From contig NZ_FMTS01000005.1 of NCBI RefSeq assembly GCF_900100255.1, positions 62,001 to 126,000 of the forward strand: a DNA stretch of 64,000 nucleotides, read 5' to 3'. Shown piece by piece: positions 35,175-43,243 of this stretch. The notes under the pieces were generated by a model that was given only the letters and a program-made list of their open reading frames with translations, did not search any database and was not told the DNA's origin. The position numbers and the translations under genes are program-made. Source of the DNA: Asticcacaulis taihuensis. Lineage in GTDB: Bacteria > Pseudomonadota > Alphaproteobacteria > Caulobacterales > Caulobacteraceae. Position 1 is the first letter of the stretch. Every line of letters begins with the position of its first letter.

Positions 35175-36092
35175 ATGCAACCGTCCGCCTCACCGCCCAT
35201 TCATCCCCTTGCCCCTTTTCTGCAGCCGGTCCGGCGCTGGATCAGGCGCACCCTGCTTGTCCTGCCGGGGCCAGTGCGCGAGTTCGTGCTGTTCGGGTTG
35301 AAGATGGCGTGGTCGTGCCTGTTCGGCGCCGGGATGCTGGGCCTGATGATCGTCACGCACCTGGTCTGGCCAGTTCATAGTCCGATCTATCGTTATGATT
35401 TCCTGCTGGCGGCCGCTATCGCCATTCAATGCCTGCTGCTATGGACGCGACTGGAAACCTTCGACGAAGTGAAGGTGATTTTCCTATACCATATCACCGG
35501 CACGATCATGGAAATCTTCAAGACCCATATGGGTTCGTGGACCTATCCGGAGCCGTCGATTTTCCATATCGGCGGGGTGCCGCTGTTCACCGGCTTCATG
35601 TATGGCAGCGTCGGCTCGTTCATCGCCCGCGCCGTCCGCGTCTTCGACATGCGCTTTTCACACTACCCGAAACCCTGGGTGACCTATGCGCTGGCCCTGG
35701 TGATCTATGTGAACTTCTTCACGCATCATTTCCTGTTCGATTTCCGCTACCTGATCTTCGCGGCGATTTTCGTGATCTATTTCCGCTGCTTTGTCTTCTT
35801 CCGCATCGACCGGGCCGTCCATTCCATGCCCTATCTGCTGGCCGGCACCCTGACGGCCTTCTTCCTGTGGCTGGCGGAAAACATCGGCACCTTCACTCAC
35901 ACCTGGAGCTACCCCGGCAAGGCGTGGCATCTGGTGTCGATCCAGAAGATGGGCGCCTGGGGGCTTTTGCTGATCATCAGCTTTGTGACAGTGACGCTGA
36001 TCTTCAAGCCGAAAGCCCCCGATGGTGAAGCGGAAAAATCGGGCGGATATCGCTTCTGGTTTCGTGGATTAGCGCCGCGCGACCAGGTTTGA
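35175..36092 (+). CDS. DUF817 multi-pass membrane protein
   Basis: 305 aa from ATG 35175; GTG 35124 would add 17 residues. About eight hydrophobic helices (FGAGMLGLMIVTHLVW, YDFLLAAAIAIQCLLLW, ALALVIYVNFFTHHFLFDFR, LLIISFVTVTLIF). The motif FLYHITGTIMEIFKTHMGSW and GVPLFTGFMYGSVGSFIARA are characteristic of DUF817. Function unknown. The gene ends 24 bases inside the convergent HTH regulator. Inner-membrane location is inferred from the helices. Confidence 0.82.
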   Translation: MQPSASPPIHPLAPFLQPVRRWIRRTLLVLPGPVREFVLFGLKMAWSCLFGAGMLGLMIVTHLVWPVHSPIYRYDFLLAAAIAIQCLLLWTRLETFDEVKVIFLYHITGTIMEIFKTHMGSWTYPEPSIFHIGGVPLFTGFMYGSVGSFIARAVRVFDMRFSHYPKPWVTYALALVIYVNFFTHHFLFDFRYLIFAAIFVIYFRCFVFFRIDRAVHSMPYLLAGTLTAFFLWLAENIGTFTHTWSYPGKAWHLVSIQKMGAWGLLLIISFVTVTLIFKPKAPDGEAEKSGGYRFWFRGLAPRDQV

Positions 36093-36368
36093 CAGGGCTT
36101 CCAGGTAATCAGCAAATGCCTTACGGCCGGCGGGTGTGATATGGACGCGGGTCAGCGGCTTGCGGCCCTGGAAGCTCTTGATGATCTCGACATAGCCAGC
36201 CTCCTCCAGCTTGCGCAGATGGACCGACAGATTACCTTGGGTCGCTTCCAGCACCGCCTTTAGCTCATTGAAATCAGCGGCTTCGGCGTCCATCAGATAG
36301 GCCATTATGCCCAGACGCAGACGTCCGTGAATGGCATCGTCCAGCTTGTTTATATCAAAGCCGGCCAT
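36069..36368 (-). CDS. Winged-helix (HTH_34-type) transcriptional regulator
   Basis: 99 aa. Winged-helix fold: DAIHGRLRLGIMAYLMDAEA, FNELKAVLEATQGNLSVHLR (recognition helix) and the wing RKPLTRVHITPAGRKAF. This small MarR/ArsR-like group usually regulates a neighbouring membrane protein gene. Here it is last in line after two paralogous membrane proteins and an acyltransferase, 145 bases after the last. Upstream of that operon lies a nested palindrome at 39034-39063 that it may bind. GGAGA precedes the ATG. Confidence 0.85.
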   Translation of the reverse strand: MAGFDINKLDDAIHGRLRLGIMAYLMDAEAADFNELKAVLEATQGNLSVHLRKLEEAGYVEIIKSFQGRKPLTRVHITPAGRKAFADYLEALSNLVARR

Positions 36369-36513
36369 ACTCAGTTCTCCAAATGCTTAGGCATTTGGCA
36401 AGCGCGCCATAGAAGCGTGCTAACGCTTCGCTGCTTGAGCACAAATCGCGCCGCCGCTGATGCGGCGAGCCTTCGCGGCGCTTGAGCGAGAAAAATGATG
36501 TCGAAACCAGACA

Positions 36514-37116
36514 TTATTTCCGCGCCTGCCGCATCATGTACCAGCCGCCGCCGCCCATAATGACGGACAGGGCCAGACCCAGCACCAGCACATAGTGCGG
36601 GCTGCCGATCAGCAGACCCAGGGCGAAGGTGGTGATGAACCAGCCGATGGAGATGATCGCCAGCCAGGCTTCCCGGCGGATCATGTAGGCGGTGAACCAC
36701 ACGGCGCCCTGAAAGGCGCAGACCGTGATCGGATACAGCAGCCAGATCAGAATGCTCTTTTCGGTGATGGCGGTGTAGGCAAACACACCAACCATGAAGA
36801 GATTGGCCAGCCCCGCGCTGCTGAAGGCGGCATTGAGCGCCCGCGTCGCCACGCCGTTCTTCGGCACCTTGCGATCGCGCCACAGGATGACGCACATCAC
36901 CGCTAGAAAGACCACAGTCGGCAATATGCCGGCAATCAAATTGCCCCACATGCCGATATTGACGATACCCGCCAGATGCACCCACTGCACCAGGCATTGC
37001 AGGCCATAGCATACGCCGCCGGCCAAATAGAGCGCGCCGCCGGAAATCCGCACCCGCGCGCCTTCGCTGACCAGTGCCTTTACAAAGGCCAGATCGGCCT
37101 GAATATCCTTGCTCAT
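36514..37116 (-). CDS. Membrane protein, tandem paralogue 2
   Basis: 200 aa from ATG 37116, overlapping the previous stop by ATGA. Six hydrophobic helices (GGALYLAGGVCYGLQCLVQW, LIAGILPTVVFLAVMCVILW, and so on). It is about half identical by eye to the preceding 210-aa protein: both begin with a D.AF.KALVSEG helix and contain GVATRALNAA..SAGLANL and LIWLLYP.....F.GAVW. No named family is assigned. Likely inner membrane. It may be a sensor-type or structural partner. Confidence 0.75.
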   Translation of the reverse strand: MSKDIQADLAFVKALVSEGARVRISGGALYLAGGVCYGLQCLVQWVHLAGIVNIGMWGNLIAGILPTVVFLAVMCVILWRDRKVPKNGVATRALNAAFSSAGLANLFMVGVFAYTAITEKSILIWLLYPITVCAFQGAVWFTAYMIRREAWLAIISIGWFITTFALGLLIGSPHYVLVLGLALSVIMGGGGWYMMRQARK

Positions 37117-37745
37117 GCGTCGCCTCCCTTCTGGCGGCGATCCAGCGCCATCATCATCCAGCCCGAACCACCCATCAGCAGGATCAGGGCGATGCCGAGA
37201 ATGAGCAGGTAGGTTTGGGTCTGGCGGATTAGCAGCCCCAGCGTCACGGTGGTGACGAACCAGCCGGCGGAAACGCCCACCAGCCACAATTTGCGCCGGA
37301 TCATATAGGCGACATACCAGACCGCACCCAGAAAGGCGCAGATGACCACCGGATAAAGCAGCCAGATCAGCATGTTTTTCTGCGTGCTGGCGACATAGCC
37401 GAAGACGATGGCAATGGCGAGATTGGCGAGGCCCGCGGAGCCATAGGCGGCATTGAGCGCCCGCGTGGCGACGCCTTGTTCTCCGTTCTTTCGGCTTTGC
37501 CAGGAGACGTAGATGATAACCGGGACAGACACGACAATGGGGAACAGGATCAGAGTCCAATTTATCAGCGCGCTCTGCGGCCAGCCGAACGCGCCTTGCG
37601 CCCAATAGGCCAGGCAATCGAGGCCATAGGCCAGCCCGGCAGTCAGGAAGACGATGCCGGCCGCCCCTTGCGCCTTCGGGCCCTCGCTGACGAGGGCCTT
37701 CAGGAAGGCAAGGTCTTTATGGACGTCCTCGCCCGGTTCAGTCAT
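37113..37745 (-). CDS. Membrane protein, tandem paralogue 1
   Basis: 210 aa from ATG 37745. It shares the framework of the next gene: a KDLAFLKALVSEGPKAQGAA N-terminal segment, GVATRALNAAYGSAGLANLA and MLIWLLYPVVICAFLGAVWY. Six membrane helices are predicted. The frame can be read far upstream, to 38531, but that part is antisense-type shadow inside the acyltransferase gene. It is joined by ATGA overlaps on both sides, so the three genes are translationally coupled. No family name is known to me. Confidence 0.75.
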   Translation of the reverse strand: MTEPGEDVHKDLAFLKALVSEGPKAQGAAGIVFLTAGLAYGLDCLAYWAQGAFGWPQSALINWTLILFPIVVSVPVIIYVSWQSRKNGEQGVATRALNAAYGSAGLANLAIAIVFGYVASTQKNMLIWLLYPVVICAFLGAVWYVAYMIRRKLWLVGVSAGWFVTTVTLGLLIRQTQTYLLILGIALILLMGGSGWMMMALDRRQKGGDA

Positions 37746-38977
37746 GCCCCATCTCCTAACAAAGCCTCCTGGCCATGGCCTGCGCGTTTCACCTTGCGGC
37801 GACGGCCGTTGAGAATCGCCCCGATGAAGGTATAGCGTACCATAATTTGATAGGTGAGAAGCCCGATCATCACGGTGGCCAGCAAAACCCCGCCGAATTT
37901 CAGCTCGGCCGGCCCGGGCAGGTTGCGCACCGCCAGTTGCAGGCCCATTACCACCGGAATGTGCAGGATGTAGATCCAGTAGGAGGCATCCGACAGATAG
38001 CGTAGCACCGGGTTTTCGCGTTTCAGAAAAGCATGGGCGGCGCCGATCAGGCCAAGCGTCCACGACCAGCCGGTCAGCAGGTAAAGCGCCAGATAGATCG
38101 GATGGTCGCTGCCTTTTGCGGGCGTTATAACGGCAGTAATACCGACCATATTCAGGCAGATGACCGTGCCGATCACCGCCGCAGACAGATGCGCCCACCA
38201 GCGCCTGGCCAGATGGGCCAGCAGGTCCGGTGAGCGGTGCAGGAACCAACCAAAGGCAAAGGCCGTAGCGAAACCAGAGAGGGCGGACGTATTGATTACC
38301 ACGCCCGCATCCGGGGTCGGGATGCCGAACCATATCAGCCAGGCCGGATTGGCATAGAGGGCGGCAAAGGCCGGCAGGATCAGCACGGCGCCGATCAGAT
38401 CGGTGCGGGTCAGGAAACCGACGACGGCGTCCAACATCCGTCCCAGCCCTTTGCCGATATGCAGCACGTCCGTCACAAGCTTGAGAACGACAGCGCCGCC
38501 GTAGAGCCACAGCAGGGCATAGAGGAACCACAGATGGGTCAGAGGAAAGGTCTTGGCCGATAATGGCGGCGGCGGGGCGGCGGGGACGGCCGGTGCGCCC
38601 GGCGGTGGCGCAAAGGCGATGATCATGATGGCAATGATCGAGGCAAAGACGATCGGCCAGAAGATGGCCAGCGGCGCGCCGACGCGGATCAGCCGGTTTT
38701 TGATGAAGCCACCCAGGCCGCGCTTGCTCATCAGCATATGGGCGAAGAACCCGGCCATGACGAAGAAGGTCATCATGCGGAACATGTGGATGACGTAGAA
38801 CAGCACGGCTAGTCCCGTCGAGGAATTGGCATCCTTGATGAGCCAGACCTGGGGCTCGATAAAGGACATGGTGGTGTGCAGAGCGACGCCGAGCAGAAGC
38901 GCGCCGGCCCGCACGGCATCGAGATCGTGAAAACGCTCGGAATGGGTACTCACAGACATATTGGCTGTCTCAGACAT
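37742..38977 (-). CDS. Acyltransferase family 3, OpgC/MdoC-like
   Basis: 411 aa with about ten membrane helices. The N-terminal SERFHDLDAVRAGALLLGVA and LHTTMSF hold the conserved His of membrane acyltransferase family 3, and FYVIHMFRMMTFFVMAGFFA follows. It resembles glucan-modifying OpgC (MdoC), which succinylates periplasmic glucans, but other acyltransferase 3 enzymes modify O-antigen, so the substrate is open. First gene of a four-gene minus-strand unit with the two membrane paralogues and probably the HTH regulator. The N-terminus is soluble for about 15 residues. Confidence 0.85.
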   Translation of the reverse strand: MSETANMSVSTHSERFHDLDAVRAGALLLGVALHTTMSFIEPQVWLIKDANSSTGLAVLFYVIHMFRMMTFFVMAGFFAHMLMSKRGLGGFIKNRLIRVGAPLAIFWPIVFASIIAIMIIAFAPPPGAPAVPAAPPPPLSAKTFPLTHLWFLYALLWLYGGAVVLKLVTDVLHIGKGLGRMLDAVVGFLTRTDLIGAVLILPAFAALYANPAWLIWFGIPTPDAGVVINTSALSGFATAFAFGWFLHRSPDLLAHLARRWWAHLSAAVIGTVICLNMVGITAVITPAKGSDHPIYLALYLLTGWSWTLGLIGAAHAFLKRENPVLRYLSDASYWIYILHIPVVMGLQLAVRNLPGPAELKFGGVLLATVMIGLLTYQIMVRYTFIGAILNGRRRKVKRAGHGQEALLGDGA

Positions 38978-39033
38978 AATGACCTCCCGTCAGGGCCGAT
39001 TGCCCCAATAGCGGCACAGATATATCAACAAGT

Positions 39034-39063
39034 TTGAAATGTAAACCAGTTTATCAATTTCAA
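39034..39063. promoter_or_regulatory. Nested palindrome upstream of acyltransferase operon
   Basis: Outer arms TTGAAAT (39034-39040) and ATTTCAA (39057-39063) enclose TAAAC-CA-GTTTA (39042-39053). It lies 57-86 bases before the acyltransferase start and 52-81 before the hydrolase start on the other strand. It is a good candidate operator for the HTH_34 regulator encoded at the operon end. Confidence 0.55.
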
Positions 39064-39114
39064 GATTGCCTGTCGTCATCAAAGCTTCGATAAATCATGT
39101 GAAAAGGGGCGGGT

Positions 39115-40005
39115 ATGAACGACGCAATCGATAAAAAATCACGCAGCCCGGCCTTCGCCTGGCGGCTTCTGCGCCTTGCCGGCCTTGGTTTGGCCGGTAC
39201 CTGTCTGGCCGCGTGGCTCCTGGCGGTCGGGTATCTGTATATCGAGCAGCGCCACCTGCTTTTCTTTCCCGAACCGGAGACCGAAGCCCTCGCCATAAAG
39301 GGCCTGGCCTTGCAGGATGTGCGCATCCATACGCCCGATGGCGAAACCCTGCAGGCGCTTTATGAAGCGCCCCGGCCGGGCCAGCCGGTCATCCTGTTCC
39401 TGCACGGCCAAAGCGGCACCTTGATGATGGGCAAGTGGCGCTATATCCGGATGCACAAACAGGGGGTGGGTTATCTGGCGCTCGCTTATCGCGGCTATTC
39501 CGGCTCCACCGGCACGCCATCGGAAAAGGGGCTGCTGATCGATGGCCTGGCCGCCTATGACTGGCTGAAGGCAAAAGGTTTCCGCGATTCCGATATCGTC
39601 ATCCATGGCCACAGCCTGGGCACCGGCGTCGCTACCTACGTCGCCACCCAGCGGCCTGCGCGCGCTCTTATTCTGGAAGCGCCCTTTACCGCCGCCAGCG
39701 ATGTCGGGGCCGAGCGCTATCCACTCATTCCGGTATCATTTCTGATGAAGGACAAATTCCTGAACCGCGAGCGCATCAGGGATGTCCATATGCCGGTGCT
39801 GATCGCTCATGGCGACAAGGACAGCGTCATTCCCTTCCAGGAGGGCGAACGCCTGTATGCCCTGGCCAATCAGCCGAAGGTATTCGTGCGAATGCACGGG
39901 TCAGAGCATAATACCCTGACCCGTGACGGTGTTTATCCTCATTATTGGAAGTTTCTGGGGTTGCCGGAGACAGATATCGATCCGGCGCTGGTGATCAGGA
40001 AATAG
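39115..40005 (+). CDS. Alpha/beta hydrolase, membrane-anchored
   Basis: 296 aa. An N-terminal membrane segment at about 20-45 (LAGTCLAAWLLAVGYLYIEQ) is followed by an alpha/beta hydrolase fold. FLHGQSG forms the oxyanion region, GHSLGTG carries the nucleophilic Ser, and AHGDKDSVIP and GSEHNTLTRDG supply Asp and His. It resembles the ABHD13/YfnB-like group of cytosolic or membrane-bound serine hydrolases. The substrate is unknown. ATG is preceded by GGGGCGGGT. It is divergent from the acyltransferase operon and convergent with the Yip1 gene, whose stop abuts its own. Confidence 0.88.
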   Translation: MNDAIDKKSRSPAFAWRLLRLAGLGLAGTCLAAWLLAVGYLYIEQRHLLFFPEPETEALAIKGLALQDVRIHTPDGETLQALYEAPRPGQPVILFLHGQSGTLMMGKWRYIRMHKQGVGYLALAYRGYSGSTGTPSEKGLLIDGLAAYDWLKAKGFRDSDIVIHGHSLGTGVATYVATQRPARALILEAPFTAASDVGAERYPLIPVSFLMKDKFLNRERIRDVHMPVLIAHGDKDSVIPFQEGERLYALANQPKVFVRMHGSEHNTLTRDGVYPHYWKFLGLPETDIDPALVIRK

Positions 40006-41250
40006 TTATTGGGTGAGTGCCTTGGCGCGGCCGACATCGACGCTGGCGACCACCGCTTTCAGGGTGCCCATATCGACATTATCGCCTTCTGCCGCCACGC
40101 TGATGCGGCCATCGGAAACAATGGCGTATTCACCGTGCTTGGCCGCATTGTCCCATTTCTCCGTGACCATGCGGCCGTTTTCGGTGGTGACCTTCTCATA
40201 GCCTGTAGCGCTGCTGCTTGACGAGTTCAGGTTCATCGCCGCCGCCATGGCGCCGATGCCGGCCACCGTGCCCATGTCAGTGACCGTGACATTCACCGTG
40301 CCGTCGCCAATATGATAGGTGCCCTTTGCGGTGGAGACAGCGATGCCGCCCGCGCCGCCGGAACTGGTATTGTCATCGGTGCGTGCGGCACCGTTATAGG
40401 ACGGTGGCAGCAGGGCCAGCAGCGCCGAGGCGTCGGCCAGCTTGACCACCGACTGGCCCGTCTGGGCGGCCGAGGCTTGCGCCGCCATCTGGTTGGCCGC
40501 GGCTTCCATCTGATTGGCGGCCTCTTCCATCTTGGAGACATTGGGCGCGACGATCGCGTGATTATTGAACGCGAAGCCACCCATGTGCCCCATCCCGCCA
40601 GTGGCCATCATGCCGGCGCTGGTAACGGCACCGGCAACAGCGCCTATGATCATGGCCAGGACGATATAAACAATCGCCACAACGATCATGTAGACCACGG
40701 TTTTATCGGCGGGGTTCTTCATCAGTTTCGGCAGGCCGAGATAGAAGAGGTATATGCCGTAGAGTGCGCCAAGCAGGGTCAGTATGCCGAGCATCGGAAA
40801 CAGGCCGAAGATGGAAGCCACCCAGCCGGCCGTAGACGCATAGGCGGCAAGCTTGAGCGCCTGGATGAAGTTTTTCTGGCCGTTGAAACTGGGCGCCAGC
40901 CCATCGATGACGAGCGCCACGACATAGATCATGATCAGCGACAGCACATAGCTCAATATCGCGCCGACAATCGCCATCAGCAGAGGTGTATGGTAGGAAA
41001 TGCCGAACGCGCCAATGCCAAATACCACGCCACCAATGGCGCTGGCTATCGGGCCTATGGCGGCCAGTGGCATGATATAGCTGGTATAGAGCTGCTGGAC
41101 CGTCGGTGTTTCGCGCTCGATCACGTCCCAGGTTGGCGAGGGTTTCAGTAGGATGGCCTGCACCCGTTCGATCAGATTGTTCGGGTTTTTCGGATTGGCG
41201 TAAGGATTGGGGTCCGGCGCTTGCACGGGGGGAACGGAGTCGTCGGTCAT
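40006..41250 (-). CDS. Yip1-domain membrane protein
   Basis: 414 aa from ATG 41250. The N-terminus (NNLIERVQAILLKPSPTWDV) leads into a Yip1 domain with about five helices (YIMPLAAIGPIASAIGGVVF, LSLIMIYVVALVIDGLAPSF, MIVVAIVYIVLAMIIGAVAG). After the last helix, about 170 residues are soluble (MEEAANQMEAAANQMAAQAS coiled coil, then a Ser/Thr/Gly-rich beta domain). Inner-membrane location inferred. Function of bacterial Yip1 proteins is poorly known. The C-terminal extension is unusual, and a longer start at 41358 is less likely. Confidence 0.75.
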   Translation of the reverse strand: MTDDSVPPVQAPDPNPYANPKNPNNLIERVQAILLKPSPTWDVIERETPTVQQLYTSYIMPLAAIGPIASAIGGVVFGIGAFGISYHTPLLMAIVGAILSYVLSLIMIYVVALVIDGLAPSFNGQKNFIQALKLAAYASTAGWVASIFGLFPMLGILTLLGALYGIYLFYLGLPKLMKNPADKTVVYMIVVAIVYIVLAMIIGAVAGAVTSAGMMATGGMGHMGGFAFNNHAIVAPNVSKMEEAANQMEAAANQMAAQASAAQTGQSVVKLADASALLALLPPSYNGAARTDDNTSSGGAGGIAVSTAKGTYHIGDGTVNVTVTDMGTVAGIGAMAAAMNLNSSSSSATGYEKVTTENGRMVTEKWDNAAKHGEYAIVSDGRISVAAEGDNVDMGTLKAVVASVDVGRAKALTQ

Positions 41251-41342
41251 GGTGTGGGATCGCCCTGTCAGTGGATAATAAATACGCTGGCACTGGCGGG
41301 GCGCAGTCAGATTTTGCCCCAATAAGGCGAGCATGGCCAAAA

Positions 41343-41375
41343 AAGAACCCCCGGTCAATCAACCGGAGGCCCTTT
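41343..41375 (-). terminator. Terminator after the MHS transporter gene
   Basis: On the minus strand CCTCCGGTTGATTGACCGGG forms a CCGGT/ACCGG-based stem with GGG/CCT extensions, followed by TTCTTTTTT. It lies 25 bases beyond the transporter stop. Confidence 0.7.
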
Positions 41376-41399
41376 CGTTTCAACGTTTTCGTGAAGTCA

Positions 41400-43049
41400 T
41401 CATTCCTTGAAATCGATATGCCGGTTGTCCCTGATAGTGAACAGGCCGATCAGGACTGTCAGGGCGGCGATACCCACCGGATACCACAGGCCGTCATAGA
41501 TGCCGCCGGTCGCTGCCACGATGGTGAAGGTGATGAAGGGCAGCAGCCCGCCGAACCAGCCATTGCCGAAGTGATAGGGCAATGACATGGCGCTGTAGCG
41601 GATACGCGCCGGGAACATTTCCACCAGGGCCGCCGCCATCGGCGCATAGACCATAGTCACCAGAACGACCAGCAGGGTCAGGATGCCGATGGTTTTCGGG
41701 AAATCGATCTGCGCGGTGTCGGCCTTGGCCGGATAACCGGCGGTTTTCAGGGCCGCGCCCACCTGTTCGGCGAAATCGGCCTGCCCGGCTTTCAGCGCGT
41801 CGGCGGCCAGCCCCCGGCCCTCGAAGGCGGGGATGACCGTCTGGCCGATACGCACGCTGGCGACTGTGCCTGCGGGGGCGGCTTCATTGGTGTAGCTGAT
41901 GCCGCCCTTGGCGAGATACGACTTGGCGATATCGCACGATTGCAGGAACTTCGCCTTGCCGACTGGATCGAACTGCACGGCGCAGGCCGCCTGATCGGCC
42001 ACGACCACGACCGGCGACGCTTTCTGTGCGTGCTCGAGCGCCGGGCTGACGGCGCCGGTCAGCATCTGGAACAGCGGGAAATAGCCGATCGCCGCCAGAG
42101 CCAGGCCGGCCAGGATGATCGGCTTACGGCCGATGCGATCTGACAGCCAGCCGAAGAAGATGAAGAAGGGGGTGGCGATGACCAGGGCCGCGCCGATCAG
42201 CCAGTAGGAGGTGGCGAGATCGACATGCAGCATTTTCTGCAGGAAGAACAGGGCGTAAAACTGGCCGGTATACCATACCACACCTTGCCCCATGACGAGG
42301 CCGAACAGGGCGATCAGCACGATCTTCAGGTTCGACCATTTCAGGAAGGCTTCGGAAAGCGGCGATTTCGCCGTGCGGCCTTCTTCCTTCATGGCCTGGA
42401 AAACCGGGCTTTCATTGAGCTTCATGCGGATCCAGATCGAGACCAGCAGTAGCACGATAGAGAACAGGAACGGTAGCCGCCAGCCCCACTCCTTGAAATC
42501 TGCTTCGGAGACATAGTGTTGGGTCACGCCGATAGCGACCAGGGCCAGCAGCAGGCCGAGCGTGGCGGTAGTCTGAATCCAGGCGGTCATCTGGCCGCGC
42601 TTGTTATCCGGTGAGTGCTCGGCCACGTAGGTGGCGGCGCCGCCATATTCGCCGCCCATGGCCAGGCCTTGCACCAGCCGCAGGCCGATCAGGATGATGG
42701 GGGCGGCTATGCCGATCTGGTGATAGGTGGGCAGGACGCCGACCAGGAAGGTGGAGAGGCCCATGATGATCATGGTGATCAGGAAGGTGTGCTTGCGGCC
42801 CACCTTGTCGCCCATGCCGCCGAAGACCATGGCGCCGAAGGGCCGGACGATGAAGCCGGCGGCAAGAGCCAGAAGCGCGAAGATGAAGGAGGTGGTCGGG
42901 TTGATGCCCTTCACCTCGAAGAACTGCGCCCCCATGATGGCGGCCAGCGTGCCGAAAATGTAGAAATCGAACCATTCGAAGATGGTGCCGAGCGATGACG
43001 CTCCGATCACCAGAGCCATGCTTTGTTTTTTATGCGCCGTTTCGCCCAT
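41400..43049 (-). CDS. MFS transporter, metabolite:H+ symporter type
   Basis: 549 aa. MHS-family features: GTIFEWFDFYIFGTLAAIMG, PFGAMVFGGMGDKVGRKHTF (loop 2-3 signature), and GLVQGLAMGGEYGGAATYVA. Twelve helices are predicted. Relatives import dicarboxylates, osmolytes or aromatic acids with protons. Most are 420-450 aa. The surplus here is about a 100-residue hydrophilic insert in the second half (SPVVVVADQAACAVQFDPVG ... AGYPAKADTAQIDFPKTIGI), containing two Cys. A terminator lies at each end of the gene. Confidence 0.9.
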   Translation of the reverse strand: MGETAHKKQSMALVIGASSLGTIFEWFDFYIFGTLAAIMGAQFFEVKGINPTTSFIFALLALAAGFIVRPFGAMVFGGMGDKVGRKHTFLITMIIMGLSTFLVGVLPTYHQIGIAAPIILIGLRLVQGLAMGGEYGGAATYVAEHSPDNKRGQMTAWIQTTATLGLLLALVAIGVTQHYVSEADFKEWGWRLPFLFSIVLLLVSIWIRMKLNESPVFQAMKEEGRTAKSPLSEAFLKWSNLKIVLIALFGLVMGQGVVWYTGQFYALFFLQKMLHVDLATSYWLIGAALVIATPFFIFFGWLSDRIGRKPIILAGLALAAIGYFPLFQMLTGAVSPALEHAQKASPVVVVADQAACAVQFDPVGKAKFLQSCDIAKSYLAKGGISYTNEAAPAGTVASVRIGQTVIPAFEGRGLAADALKAGQADFAEQVGAALKTAGYPAKADTAQIDFPKTIGILTLLVVLVTMVYAPMAAALVEMFPARIRYSAMSLPYHFGNGWFGGLLPFITFTIVAATGGIYDGLWYPVGIAALTVLIGLFTIRDNRHIDFKE

Positions 43050-43165
43050 AACGTCTCAACCCCTTGCTTTGCCTGTGCACCCGATTACCGGATGTGACTT
43101 TTGTCTGTTTGAAAACAGAAATGGCACAGGCGCGGCGTATCGGCAAGGGATTAGCCTTGGTCGAG

Positions 43166-43200
43166 AAAAAACCCTCCGGCGATTTCGCGCCGGAGGGTTT
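43166..43200 (-). terminator. Terminator after the M1 aminopeptidase gene
   Basis: AAACCCTCCGGCG (43169-43181) and CGCCGGAGGGTTT (43188-43200) form a perfect stem. On the minus strand it is followed by TTTTTT. It lies 44 bases beyond the peptidase stop. Confidence 0.9.
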
Positions 43201-43243
43201 GAATCCCCCTCTCCCCATTGTGATGGGGGGAGGGGACCAGAAA

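Noticed and set aside
37746-38531. Upstream extension of the membrane paralogue frame
   Set aside because: The extension lies inside the acyltransferase gene in another frame. The paralogue's own start at 37745 has the ATGA overlap and matches its sibling.
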